NCBI GenBank assembly: GCA_009829735.1
Contig: CM020619.1
Coordinates: 27,306,063 to 27,370,062 of the forward strand
Source: Pyropia yezoensis
Taxonomy: Eukaryota > Rhodophyta > Bangiophyceae > Bangiales > Bangiaceae
Length of the DNA stretch: 64,000 bases
Direction of reading: 5' to 3'
Position numbers and translations under genes: made by a program. This document shows positions 44,899-56,300 of the stretch, one piece after another. The stretch's first letter is position 1; every line of letters starts with the position of its first letter. The notes beneath the pieces are model-generated. The model ran no database searches. It was given only the letters and a program-made list of their open reading frames with translations, and was not told where the DNA came from.

Positions 44899-46842
44899 CT
44901 AGGCATGCATGCTAGACTCTCCAACCCCACGGCCCTCGCCCTCACGTGAAGGCGAGCGGCGAGACCCACGGCGATAACGCTCCCCACCAGTCGGCGGGGC
45001 CGGCGGCTCCAAGTCGGAACCGCCGCGCCCCTCACGGTCGCGCAAGTGGCGACGACCGCGGCTGCTCTTCTGCTTAGTCTTGCGCGAAAATTGGCGACGC
45101 AGACGCCGGACCGACTCCGACTCTGACGGAGTCGAGGACTCCGAGACGGAGTAAGACAACTCGTCTTCCGACACGGAGGGAGAGCGCCGGGAGCGTCGGC
45201 GACGACGGCGAGGAGGCGAGTATGCCCGGCTCGCACGACGTTTTCCACGCCCAAGTGGGGCTGGCTGGGGCATAGTAGCCCCAATGCGAGCCAACTCGGC
45301 CGTCAAAAACTGCGCCACCGAGTCGCACCTCGCGGTCGCCACTGCTGTACGAACGCGCTCCTCAAGCTGAGGAGTCTCGGAAGTTTGAAGGGTTGCGGTT
45401 GACGCGGCCAACCAGGAAATGTTGCGCACCAACGTGGTGATCATCGTCTCTGAGGTCAGAGGCGTGGGCGGTAACACCAACTTGGGGTATACCGTCAGGA
45501 GGGTGGGCCCCAAGTTGGGGGACACCGGGGTGGACGACTCAACGGCCACGCTAATCGAGATGTCCCCGTGCGGCTGGTAGGGGAAAGGAGGAAGTGGAGG
45601 GGCACGCCGAGGTGGCGGTGCCCGGGTGTAACTGGGACCGCTACTCGGGGCCCCCGCAGTGGGTTGAGTCATATGGTCATCATGAGAAGGCACGGCCATA
45701 ACTATGGCCTTGTCCGGGGGCGGCGCAGTGTGGCGATCCACCCCCGGGGCACACGGGTAGTCCCCGATGCCCAACCCCTCTCGTAGTACCACCCGGCCGT
45801 CGCGAAGTTCACGAGCGACCCACACGAACTGGCGAAGTGCGCCATCGTCCTTGGGCCCACGAGTGGGGCGGCGCAACTTGTGCTCAATGCTCTCCCACTC
45901 GATAAACTTGTGAAGGCGGAGCATCTCCTCAAGTAGAGTGAGTTGTCCTGATGAGCACCCCTCAGCAACTAGCTGAGGGGTGAGCTGTTCCAAACCTTGG
46001 ATAAGCCGGAGGGGAAGATGCCAGAGCATCCCCCGCCGCTGGACACAGGACACCCAGGTCGACATGACCTCGAGGAGCCACTGGGTGGCCAACATGGCCC
46101 ACACCAGGTGATCTGGCCTAGCCGTCAACATGACGGAGCCGAAGTGGTCGAGCAACCGTGGCAGCAACGCCGGAAACCCGTAGAGGACCTCAACTTGAGG
46201 CCACCACTCGGGTTTCTTCGAGTAGTACTGCTCCTTACTGGCAGCGGACTGCTGCGGAAACTCAAGTTGAGCCGAGGTCACCAAGTAGGGACCTCGCCGG
46301 AAGTCCTTCTCCATCCGCACATCAAAGTGATGAGTGTGCGGATCGGCCTCGTGAAGGTACGGGGGGCGAGTTGCCACCGCGTCCCAAGTAAAGGTCGGCA
46401 AGTCGCCGGGACCCGGGATAGTTCCCCCGCGGTCCATCATGGCCTTGGACCGCTGTACGTCCTCGACCTCCTCATCGTCCAGGAAGGCAAACTGGTCCGT
46501 CCTGAAGCCGGCAGGGAACCCGACCCTACGGGGATACTTCTCCCGTAGGCGGTCCCATACCCGACCCATCGCTGCGTCAAGTCGGCCACAGCGAAGAACA
46601 GTCAGCCCCTCCTCATACAGGGGCCAAGCGGGGTAAAACCACCGCCCCAAGGCCTAACGCGGGACAACGTGTCCCGCCTCCGGGGGAGATCCCGCCGTCA
46701 ACCCAAAGCCGGGTGACGCGGGAGTCCCATCCCCCGGAGTAACCGCGGAGCCCCCGCCGGAAGTCCCGGCGGGTGCCGCACCGTAGGAGGTGTCCTCCAT
46801 ACGTTCATCGAGGGAGTCCGTCTCCACCCCCGGGGTCGCCAT
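44899..46842 (-). pseudogene. Element C antisense ORF (aORF-C), one nonsense codon
   Basis: Colinear with aORF-B over its whole length, starting at ATG 46842 and ending at 44899, convergent with pol. TAG at 46656-46654 replaces a GAG of B, after about 62 codons; downstream, 583 codons from 46650 remain open. Core motifs EWWPQVEV, LDHFGSVM, MLWHLPLRL and LEEMLRLHKFIEW are kept, as is the Arg/Ser-rich C-terminus. Amino-acid differences from B are scattered along the length. Confidence 0.7.
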
Positions 46843-47167
46843 GGCTCCCCCCAAGTTGGGGAGAGACGCCCTGGCTACAGCGGCACGAGACCCGCCTCAA
46901 GTTGAGGGGGGCTCGGATCGTGGGAAGATGGGTGGCCTCCCCAGCGTGGGGCGGCCCAGGGGAAGGTGAAGGGGATGTGGTGGTGATGGTGAAGTGAGAA
47001 CCGGGGAGAGCAAGCTGCCGAGTGGGCAAGCTTGAGGAGAGGGGCGGTCAACGTGACCGCCTCCACATCCGTGTTACGTACATGAGGGGGGACAGCAAGT
47101 CGCGCCCCCAACGCCGAGACGTGCGTTTACGCACCCCCTCACAGGGCCGACCGGGTCGGTCGGAACT

Positions 47168-47180
47168 GAGGAGAGGGGAG
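47168..47180 (+). promoter_or_regulatory. Element C polypurine tract
   Basis: GAGGAGAGGGGAG immediately before the 3' LTR, identical to element B. Confidence 0.8.
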
Positions 47181-48090
47181 TGTGGCAGTATTGACCCCCA
47201 GGTAGGGGGGCAACACGTGCCATGCAAGGGGCGGCAGCGCAGCACTGCTTATCCCTTGTCAAGATACAAGCCCGATTTTGGCCAGATCTCTTGCTTCGTT
47301 GTGCAAATTCTTGCCCTGCTCGAGCACGAAAATGATCAGCTCGAGAACGATTTTGCTTTTCTGATCGAGGGGCTGGGCTAAGGCCAAAGAATCTCCCCCA
47401 GGATGACCGACACAACGGCCGCTGTCGGTGTTCTGTCAACCAATGACAACAGCGGTGGCGCTGCTGTTTGCTGGATAGAGCGTTCCATTGGTCAGAATTG
47501 ACGCCGTAGATGTCGAGCAAGGTGGAGAGATTTTTCCAAGCAGACCCTTGAAAGCTGTCGTCGCGCAGGTTTTTGCTTAACCAGTGCGAGAGATTGCACG
47601 GTTTTTTAACGCGATTGTATATACATTGCACCCAGGTGCAGCGATGGTCGGTCGCTTCTTTGCGCTTCACGAGAGTGCTCTCCTGCCCCGTGCGCTTCCG
47701 GTCATACCAAGGGAGGTGGTGACCACCAATCGCCCGAGCTGTTATAGGCAGAAAGCAAGAAGAGAGGGGAAAAGCGGTGTCTATGATGCCTTGAGGGGGG
47801 GTCAATGGGCCCGGTGGGCAGGTGCTGGGGTGGGAGATTCTGAGTGGCGAGATTCTGAGGGGACCCGGAGGGGATAAGGGGAGGGACAGCGGGGCTTGGC
47901 CCTGCGTCCCCGTCCCGACCAAGAAACTGTTGGACCACACACCATCTTCTTGTTTGTCAGTGGGGGGATTGCCCCACAACAGGGATAGAGTGTGTGCGAC
48001 TTGCACTTCTTCCGGTTCCCCCGACACGGGAGGCAGCCCTTGTACACCGCCCCAACTTGGGTGCCGTGTGTGCAAGTGGTTTTTGCCACA
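47181..48090 (+). repeat. Element C 3' LTR with internal replacement
   Basis: Bases 47181-47237 and 47808-48090 match the ends of the 470-bp LTR; 47238-47807 is unrelated DNA in place of the 130 bp at 38328-38457 of the 5' LTR. It ends TGCCACA followed by TCGGG. Confidence 0.88.
47238..47807. other. 570-bp foreign segment replacing the LTR middle
   Basis: Lower GC than its surroundings. No terminal inverted repeats or target duplication are seen, so it is not a simple transposon insertion; a replacement by repair or gene conversion is possible. On the minus strand an open frame crosses it (CTWVQCIYNRVKKPCNLSHW, DDSFQGSAWKNLSTLLDIYG) and reads somewhat protein-like, but it continues into LTR sequence and I assign no function. 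Confidence 0.6.
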
Positions 48091-50407
48091 TCGGGTACTT
48101 CTCTTTCCGGCCACGCACGTGCATGCACGTCTGAAATCGTGCTTGGAGGTCCCTTGGGCCCGGGCGTAGAAGCTGCTCCTCGTCTGAATGCTCCGAGCTG
48201 CCTGCGATGCACGCCTCTGGTGGATGTGTCCATGGAAGCGCGCTGAACGCTCACTGAGGGGAATGTCTGCACAGGCACCTGTGCAAAGAAAACGATCTCG
48301 CGGCGCCGAAGAGTGGATAAAAATGCAAGCACGTGTTCGAAGGCGCCGGAATGAAGCACCGTTGCCCGGGCGAGCCCATTAGTTCACGCCCTTTGTAGAG
48401 CTGATGGAGGAGATTGTATCGAAAAACAGCTCCTCAATGTGACCGGGGAATGGCTTGGTGGTGCGCTTCAGGAAAAATTGCGCGAAACTGCAATCAGCTG
48501 CAATTCTCACAAAAAGTGAACTGCATCAGCCTGGGAAAGAAAAACGAAGTGTTCTTGGACGCTCCCCCGCAAGTCTCACTGCTCCTCACACAATATGGTA
48601 GGCCTGGTAGGCCTGGTTGTCCTGACGTCTGTTGCTGCGGAAAAAAATGAAGAAAGAGCAAGAAGCACTGTCGGGGCGCCGGCGTGCCCACTCTTGCACA
48701 AGTACGTCGCGCTTTAAGGCGCCTTTCAGCGCCAACCGGCGATCCCGCGCAGGCCTGAGCCATGCTCGCGAGGATCCAACTTACGAGGTCGACTTAGTTT
48801 TTCATTTCATACTAGGGTGGTCTCCAAAGCCACCTTCCGCCGCATAGAACGGCCCTCCGCTGCATCAGGCGAGCCACGGACGGCGAGGGTTGCGAGTTTC
48901 GGGGATTTACTCTGGGCAGCTGAGAAGAGTGAGAACGCTCACTAGTCCTAGCTTGAGACATTTCTGCTTTCTATATCATCGGCGAGAGGAGAAGGGCGGC
49001 GATGCGGAAGAGCCTCTCGAGAGTTCAGAGCTCGCGAGCCTCACGGATTTTGGCGAGGGATGCCGGGCTGCTCGCCACCGTCGCGGCCTTGATTGACGCA
49101 TCTAAATGAAGGTTATTGAGTGTGGCTCCTTCTTTCGTGATGTGCTCACGGCGCGAACTCATTTGGATAGGGTCATGGCTCTGATTGCACCTCACCCTCG
49201 CACGGATGGCGCGGCACTGAGGCTCTCGCGCTGCCCTGGCGCCTGCTTGCCTTCCTCCTCTTGCTTGGGCGGGAGACGCGGCAGGGGGGCGTCGCGAGAA
49301 CCGTGGACGAAGCCACTCCCACGCTTGGGAAGTGTAAGGACTTCCCCCCTCATACCATGCCTAATACGTAAGGGAAGATATCTGGGACCTCTCCTTACAG
49401 ATTCTGCCGAACCAACTCCTAGCAACATGGTTCAACTCCTTGTATTGTGGGGCATGACGCGGTGTACCTTCCAGACTCAAGATGAGTTAGCCGCTGTCTC
49501 ACGGTGTCTGCAGGCCGCACGACAGCAGCCATCGACAGCCCATCATGGCCTGTCGAAAGGCGCCACCGTCAGCACTCATGACGAGCCACATGTGCCACAG
49601 ATGGCACGTCAGTTAGATTGTCCTCGCTGCAGCATTCTATCATTGTGACTGGCTAGCCGGCTGGCTCAATCTGTCGACTCGATCGAACCGTGCTTTCACG
49701 CCTCTCGGACCTTCGGACCGACTGGCGTCTGGGGCCGGCTGGGGTGGCACACTAGGCGCCGCACGCCGGACCCCGTCGTTCGGGGCAAACTGGGGCTGCA
49801 CTCCTTTAGTGCGCACGCCCGCCCACGTTTTGTTTTGAGAGCCATGCTTTGTTTCTGGGCCGCTTTGTGCGTACCGGCGGCGCGACGGGGAAACGCGTGC
49901 TTTGGAGCACCTCGGGTGCCCCGAAGCGAGTATATAGTGCGTGGGTGTCGGCGCCACCGGGGGAGACAGGACGGGCAACCACAGACACAGACCAAAGACG
50001 GCCTTAACCCTTTGAACCCCCCTCGATCACCACCGACGTCGCGCCGTCCTCTTTTCCAGACCCACCACCATCACCACCTCCATCCTGCTTCACGCACCCT
50101 GTCCCCCAATTGGCTGGCACGGGTTGCTGACACCATCACGAAAACGTTGATGGCTGCCCAAAGGTGTGTAGTTCCTCACAGAGAGATCCGCACTCTACTC
50201 GTGGAGACTCTCTGCTTTGGCGTCTGTGCTCACTCGCGACTTGACTTCCGCCAGACGGGCGCCGGCAGACACTCATGGACTACTCCCAGCTGACGTGGGG
50301 AAGCTGGACTGGGTTTCAGGGCCTGTATGCATTGCTAGTCAATGATGCTCTCTTGAGCGCTCTCCCTCCGCCCCCCGTTTCTTTCTTTCATCGCTTGACC
50401 TCACAAG
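48091..50407. other. Unassigned interval right of element C
   Basis: Mixed composition with many short ORFs in all frames; none has a recognised motif. A Pro/Arg-rich stretch around 49690-50100 is low-complexity. The last 40 bases before 50408 (pyrimidine-rich, ending CTTGACCTCACAAG) resemble an intron 3' end ahead of the transposase remnant. Confidence 0.45.
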
Positions 50408-50602
50408 ATGCTACCGATGACACCTTTCAAGGAAGTATACATGAACGGCCCGAACGTGGCAACAATGCGGCGCTTGAGTCATCAGCATGTCAAAGTGCGG
50501 GTCGTTGTGGAGAGTGTCTTCGGGCGTATTCAACGTCGATGGAACGCTTTGCGAATGATCTACACACATGCTGGCGTACCTGTGGCTGTACAGGAGGCCT
50601 GA
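50408..50602 (+). pseudogene. PIF/Harbinger-type transposase fragment (DDE_Tnp_4 C-terminal part)
   Basis: A 64-codon frame ends TGA at 50600-50602. It contains MTPFKEVYM followed by HQHVKVRVVVESVFGRIQRR and W. The pattern (H-S/x-x-R-VVVE-FGR-K/Q-RRW) is the conserved region around the last catalytic glutamate of PIF/Harbinger transposases. The preceding catalytic aspartates are not found nearby, so this is a remnant or a final exon. Not part of the LTR elements. Confidence 0.6.
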
Positions 50603-51930
50603 GTCGCTCATAGGAACTCTTCGGGGGCGTGGGACGCGGCGTACGGCGCGTGCCTGGGGGTCCCAGATGGGCAGCCATGCAGAAACCCGACTACGGCCGC
50701 GGATAGCGACACCCTGCTGGTGGCGGGAGAGACACGGAATATAGACACGGCGAAGGCGCTGTGGCTGTCGTGGGTTCTGTTTAGGCAATTACTTGAGTGT
50801 AAGGTAGCGGCTGGCGCTTTGTGGAGGACGTGCGAGGAAGGTACTCGGGTGCGGGAGGCCGTGGATGCGGCGGTCGTCAGGTGGGCCTGGACTGTCGATG
50901 TTATTGTGGTACTGTTGGTGTTCTACAAGTGTGCTTACAAAAGACGAGCCCATGAATAAGACAAGATCGTAGCGCGGGGACAAGCACGTCAAAATCACGA
51001 AGTCTGTGAGGCGCATCTCAAGACGCCCCCGAAGAGCACGATGCATGTCGGTTGATGTCCCACAAGCGCCTCGGCGCTTCAAAAACTGACAAAGGCCTGC
51101 TGGCCACGTGCCTTCCCCACAAATGCGTTCACGTCCTTCACCACCACGAATTGCACATCCCTGGCGTTTCCCTCACTGGGCCCTCAGGTATCCGACGCGC
51201 TAACAACCTCGTGACTGACCCCCCAAGGCGACCAGTCAGCTACTTTCGCCTTCGGGCACTGTCGGGAGACACTGGCCGCCGTTTCCTTCGTGTAGTTCGG
51301 GGAGGGGTAGAAGCCTTGGCATGGGCATCCTCCTCAATCTCAGCTGCCGTCTTGACGCCACGTGTCGCGGTAGCGGGGGGGGGTGTCGCGACTGGGGCCG
51401 TCCCGTGACTGTCGCTTGAGAAGCTGCCCCCGTCATTATCAATCTCATCGGCACCCCCCTCGGCAGCCCCGTCCCCCGCAACGGCTCCCACGGCTCCCTT
51501 CGGCTCAGCCATGTCACCCGCGGCCCCAGAAGCGCGCGATCTCCCAGGCACCGCGGCCACATCGGCGGCCTCCAATCCCTACCGATCAATCCCCGTCAAG
51601 CCCGCCGACCTATCGCCTTCCCCCACAGCTCCCGCTCCCCAGCCACCCCCCCCATCGCACGACACCGTTGCCACCCGTTTAGAGCTACGATTGTTGACGG
51701 GCTCATGCACCGTGCGCTCGTTCGAAACGGGTCAATCTTCAAGAACGGCTTTCACCATGCCAAAAAGGACGGCGCCCCCAAAAACTGGATGATAGCCTTC
51801 TCATTCTCAGCTAGCTGCCTACCCGGAACTCTTTTGGCGGGAGTGTCTTAGATCCTGAGACCTCACTGAAGAAGGCAACAACTGTGAGTCACTCTCTGTT
51901 TTGACCTGGAACGGGTGTCGACCAGGGGTT
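50603..51930. other. Unassigned interval
   Basis: No confident gene. On the minus strand 51575-51240 encodes 111 residues with an acidic middle and a basic tail (TTRRKRRPVSPDSARRRK) but no ATG at the head and no recognised domain; it may be an exon or chance. Confidence 0.35.
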
Positions 51931-52667
51931 GTCAAGCGTACCACTTTTGGTTAAGCGTACGAGTATTGAGTGAATTTAAACATAAGCGAACGCGTACCAG
52001 CGTGTCGTCGACTGCGAGCAAGCGACTTTCTAAAACTTGCTTGAAAGAGCGTACTTTCCTGACGTACTTCTACCGGATGATATCTGGCAAGCGTACTGTC
52101 AAAAACTGCAGCAAATAGCGTACCCCGAGCGTACTTGGTGGCATAATGGTCAGAATGAAGTCTCACAAGGACTTCTTCAGTATTGTGAGCTCCCCAATTG
52201 ATCTCGATGCAGCTGATATCTGTCAACGAAACGATGGTAATTACTCAATAGCCGCTATGATTTGACCGACAGCGTACCTGGCCAAAGTACGTTCGAGCAT
52301 GATACTTTAGCGTACATTTTGCCGGCTGGAGTGCGCGTACAGTGCGACCCCTCACTTGGCCGCCCCGCAGTTGTGCCGATCGGCACAACTGAGGGGGGGG
52401 TACGCGTGAAGTGGCCCGGCCGGGCGGCTCATATTCGGGCGATTGACGGGTGCTGATTGGCTCATACCGTCCAGATCGCTGAAATCTGAACATCTCAGGA
52501 CAACTGTCGGACACTGGAAGGGGGGCCACCTCCTTGGTCTACCCCAGGGCAAGTGAGGGGTCGCACTGTATGCGTACCAGGCACATTCGGCTTTTTTCAG
52601 AGAGTACGCGTAGTACGTAAAAATATTACGCACGTAATACGCTATTTTTGAGTACGTTTGGCAAGCC
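51931..52667. repeat. GCGTAC-rich region with inverted repeats (possible non-autonomous transposon)
   Basis: About 17 GTAC sites occur in 737 bp, about 11 of them as GCGTAC, often AGCGTAC. A 21-bp perfect inverted repeat has arms at 52338-52358 and 52550-52570 (core CAGTGCGACCCCTCACTTG). Between the arms is a 24-bp perfect palindrome at 52368-52391 centred on GCCGATCGGC. The extreme ends (GTTGTCAAGCGTACC and the complement of GTACGTTTGGCAAGCC) are weakly alike in inverted orientation. No coding sequence. It lies about 0.7 kb upstream of the transporter gene. Confidence 0.55.
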
Positions 52668-53399
52668 CCGGTGCCGACGGCCTGTCGACAGTACCCGCAA
52701 CTCCTCCCGGTCAAATCTCTCTGGGTAGTTAGTGCGTATTTGGTTGGTGACAGTGGGCAGACTTCGTCGCCATCGGAAGTCAATGACAGAATGTCGGGCT
52801 TTCGTACCGCCGCGCGACGAGCCGCGTCCGACCCTGCGCAATCTTCTTTTGTTCCGATGGGACTTGTGTCCACTGCCCCGGTGGCTGACGTGTCCCCGTG
52901 CGGGGTTTCTCCCTGGCCCGCAAATGAGCCGCCATCCCGCACGCAGCTCGTGTGAGCCACAGTCCCGCATCTCACCGGGGAGGTAGGCCACCGAGGCCCG
53001 CCCGCCTCCCCCCCCCCCGCCCCCTTTTCTCCCATACAGGTGCCAGCGACGGGTCGCCTACACCCCGGCTCCCGCCCAGCGGGCACGGGCTGTCTGTGAA
53101 CGTTCGTCCCTCTGCTGGTCGCCTCCTCAACAGCGGAGTTCGGCTCCACCGCTTGCGACTCCTGTGGTGCCCTCTCACCCCCCCCCCCACCCGTGCTCTG
53201 CCACCGCCGCTGCCGCCGGGAGCCACCTCTCCGGCTCGTGCGGCGTTTCGGCGGGGCGTGCGGGGGCGATATCGCGGCGGGGTGGGCGGGCGGCAGGGCG
53301 GCAGAGAAGCAACGGCTCTTGTCGGCCGACCAGCGGGGCGACCGCCCATCCTGGAGACTTTCCCCCCCCCCTCGTCCCACTCTCCTCTTTCAGGGGGCC

Positions 53400-56300
53400 A
53401 TGACACCGCGGGCCCTGCCGCGGGTGGGGCGTGGTGGGCAGGGCCCTCCCGTCGGGGCGCCGGCGGGAGCCCCCAAGGAGCCCTTAGAGCGGCTGCCACT
53501 GCTGGGCGGTGGAGCACCTCGGGGTGCCTTGGCGGGGGCCCTGCCTGCCGGAACGGCAAGCGGGGGGGGGGGGGGTGGGGGGGGGGGCGGGGGGGGGCCG
53601 CGCCCCGACGCGTGCCGCCACCTGCGCTCAGGGGGGTCTGGCGGGGAAGGGCGTTGACGGGGGTCCCCCCGCCGCGGCCTGTTATGGCTCCACCGCCGCC
53701 AGGGGTAGGGACGGTGACAGCGGCGACGGCGGCGGTGGCGGCAGCGGCGACTGCGGCGGCGCTGGCGTCGACGACGTCACCCCCGTGGCGGAGGCCGGCA
53801 CCTCCGCCTACCACGGCGCTGGGGTGGCTGGGCGGCTCACGTTCTCATGGCTGGCCCCCCTGCTAGCGGCGGGGGTTGACCGACAGCTGGCGCCCGCCGA
53901 CCTGTTCCGCCTTGAGGACGGCGACGCTGCCGCTGCCTGCGCAGACGCCTTTTCCGCTGCCTGGGCGGCTGAGCGGGCGCGGTGCCCGGCCGTCCCCTCC
54001 CTCCCCCGGGCCATCCTGGCCGCCTTTGGGGGCCCCTTCTGGGCTGCCGCCCCGCTCAAGGCCGCCGATGACGCGCTGGCGTTTGTGGCCCCCTGGGCGG
54101 TGGCGGGCATCCTCCGCGCCTTTGACCCCGCCGCGGGGGTGCCGAGCGGGGAGGCGGCCGCCTATGCTGCCGCCCTGCTGGCCAAGGCGGTCGCCCAGAC
54201 GCTGCTTAGGCAGCACTACTTCCTGGCCGTCATCCGCGTCGGCCTGCGGGTGCGGGCGGCCCTCTCCTCGGCCATTCACGGCAAGGCCCTGACGGTGGTG
54301 GGGGGGGGGCGGGTCGCGGGCGCGGGGGACGTGACCAACCTGATTGCCGTTGATGCCGAGCGCCTGGGGCCCAGCCTCTTTACGTTCGCCCACATGCTGT
54401 GGGCGGGACCCACGACGGTGGCGGTCGGCTTGGCCTGTCTGTGCGCCACCATTGGCGCTCCCGCCACGGCCGCCACGGCCGTCGTCTTGGCCGCGTCAGT
54501 GCCTGCCAACCTGGCCCTCTCCGCCGCCCTCCGCCGCTCCATCGACGTTGCCATGGCGGCCAAGGATTTGCGGCTGCGGCGGCTGGGGGAGGCCCTCGGT
54601 GCAGTGCGGGCGGTCAAGCTCCACGGCTGGGAGGGGCGGGTCCTCGATGGCCCGTCGGGTGTTGCCAACGGCCGTCGGACCGAGCTGGCCGCCCTCTTGC
54701 GGGTGCGCGTCTGGGATGCTGCCGGGAGGGCGCTGTGGCAGTTGGTGCCCGTCCTCATGTCCGCGGCGGCATTTGCCACGCTGACGATGGGAGAGGGGCG
54801 GGTTCTGAGCCCGGCCGTGGCGTTTACGGCCCTGACGCTCTTCCGGATGATCCAGTTCCCGCTGAGCATGGCGCCCGAGGTTGTCGCCGCCCTCCTCGAG
54901 GCCCGGGTGGCCGCCGACCGCGTCACTGCCTTCCTCTCCGCCCCAGAGGTGGCTGGCCGCCGCACCGCACCCCCGCCAAAGCCACTGGGGTGGACCCCTG
55001 CTGCCGACGAGGAGCCAGCCCGGTGGACAGCCCCCGCCGCCTTCCACGGTGGGATTGCCCGGTGGCCCGGCGTTGATGGCCGTGGCGCCGCCGCAGGTGG
55101 GGACGGCGGCAGCCTTGGGCCAATCGTGTTGCGGGATGTGACGCTCGCCTTCCCCGCTGGCACCCTTACCGCGATTGTGGGGCCAGTCGGTGCGGGCAAG
55201 AGCTCCCTCCTGGCTGCCCTCCTGGGGGAACTGGCCTTTACCCCCCCCAACGCCGCCCCACACCTGAGCGGCTGCGTCGGCTACGCTGCCCAGACCCCGT
55301 GGGTTCTCAACGCCACGGTCCGCGCCAACATTCTCTACCACCAGCCCTTTGACGCGGGGTGGTACGATGCCATCGTGGCCGCCTGTGCGCTGGCCGCTGA
55401 CCTGGCCTCCCTCCCCGCAGGGGACGCCACCGAAGTGGGCGAGCGAGGCTTGACCCTCAGCGGTGGGCAGGCCGCGCGGGTGTCACTGGCGCGCGCCCTG
55501 TACCGGCGCCCAGATGTGCTTCTGCTGGATGATGTGTTTTCCGCCCTCGACGCAACCGTCGGGCGCGCCATCTTTGAGGCCACCCTGGCGCCGGGCGCAG
55601 GCCTGTGTGCGGGGGTGACGACCGTTCTGGCCACCCATGACCTGTCGCTGCTACCGCAGGCGGACCGTGTGGTGGTGTTGGGGCAGGGGGGGGTCGTGGT
55701 GGACTCGGGTACATACGACCAGGTGGCGGCGAGGGGGAATGCCCTGCAGGACGTGCGGCGGTACGACGGCGCCAGAGAGGGGGCGGAGGGGGCGCCTGCG
55801 GCGGCAGCGGCGTGTGACTCTGGGGGGCAGACGCGTCCCGGGGCGGAGCGCAATGGGGCTGCCTCCTTCGTTGGCAAGGACAGCGCCGCCGGTAAGGGCA
55901 CCGGCGCTGGCGCCCCGTCTGGCCGCCTCATGACCGTCGAGGCGCGGGTGGCAGGCAAGGTGAGAGGCAGCGTCTACACCCACTACGCACACGCATTTGG
56001 ACCTTCCCTCCTGGTCGCTGCCGCTGCCACGGCTGCGGCGGTGCAGGCGTTTTTGCTCGGCACCGACGGCTGGCTGGCCCGGTGGTCCACGGTGGCTGTC
56101 GAGGCGAGCGCCCGGGCAGCCGCTGCCGCCTCGGGCCCTTCCACCACAGAGGCTGGGTCACCCCCCCTTGTGCCAACCGCCTTTTTTCTTTGCGTCTATC
56201 TGGGACTCTCCGTGGCTGTTGTCATTGGCATCATCAGCCACCAGGCGGTAATGGCGTGGGGCGCTCTCCGCGCCAGCGCTCGCCTGCACGACCGCCTCTT

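Larger units (their letters stand above)
38271..48090 (+). mobile_element. Element C: second member of the B family, 3' LTR rearranged
   Basis: 5' LTR 38271-38740, 3' LTR 47181-48090 (enlarged by a replacement segment). Flanks TCAGG and TCGGG are a 5-bp target duplication with one change. Gene order as in element B, and coding regions align colinearly with B at a few percent divergence. It shares with B the gag +1 shift and the TAA ahead of pol, but has its own nonsense codons (gag 39490, pol 41848, aORF 46656). Confidence 0.93.

Noticed and set aside
47074-48114. 346-codon minus-strand ORF across the element C 3' LTR
   Set aside because: It runs through LTR sequence on both sides of the replaced segment, so as a whole it cannot be a conserved gene; only the central part is of any interest.
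51240-51575. 111-codon minus-strand ORF with basic tail as a gene
   Set aside because: No ATG at its head, no recognised domain, and GC-rich DNA makes ORFs of this length common.
52952-53866. 304-codon plus-strand ORF overlapping the transporter N-terminus
   Set aside because: Pro/Arg/Gly low-complexity shadow frame; it ends inside the TMD1-encoding sequence in the wrong frame.
54276-55250. Long minus-strand ORFs opposite the ABC transporter
   Set aside because: Typical of high-GC third-position coding sequence; the sense strand carries all ABC motifs.
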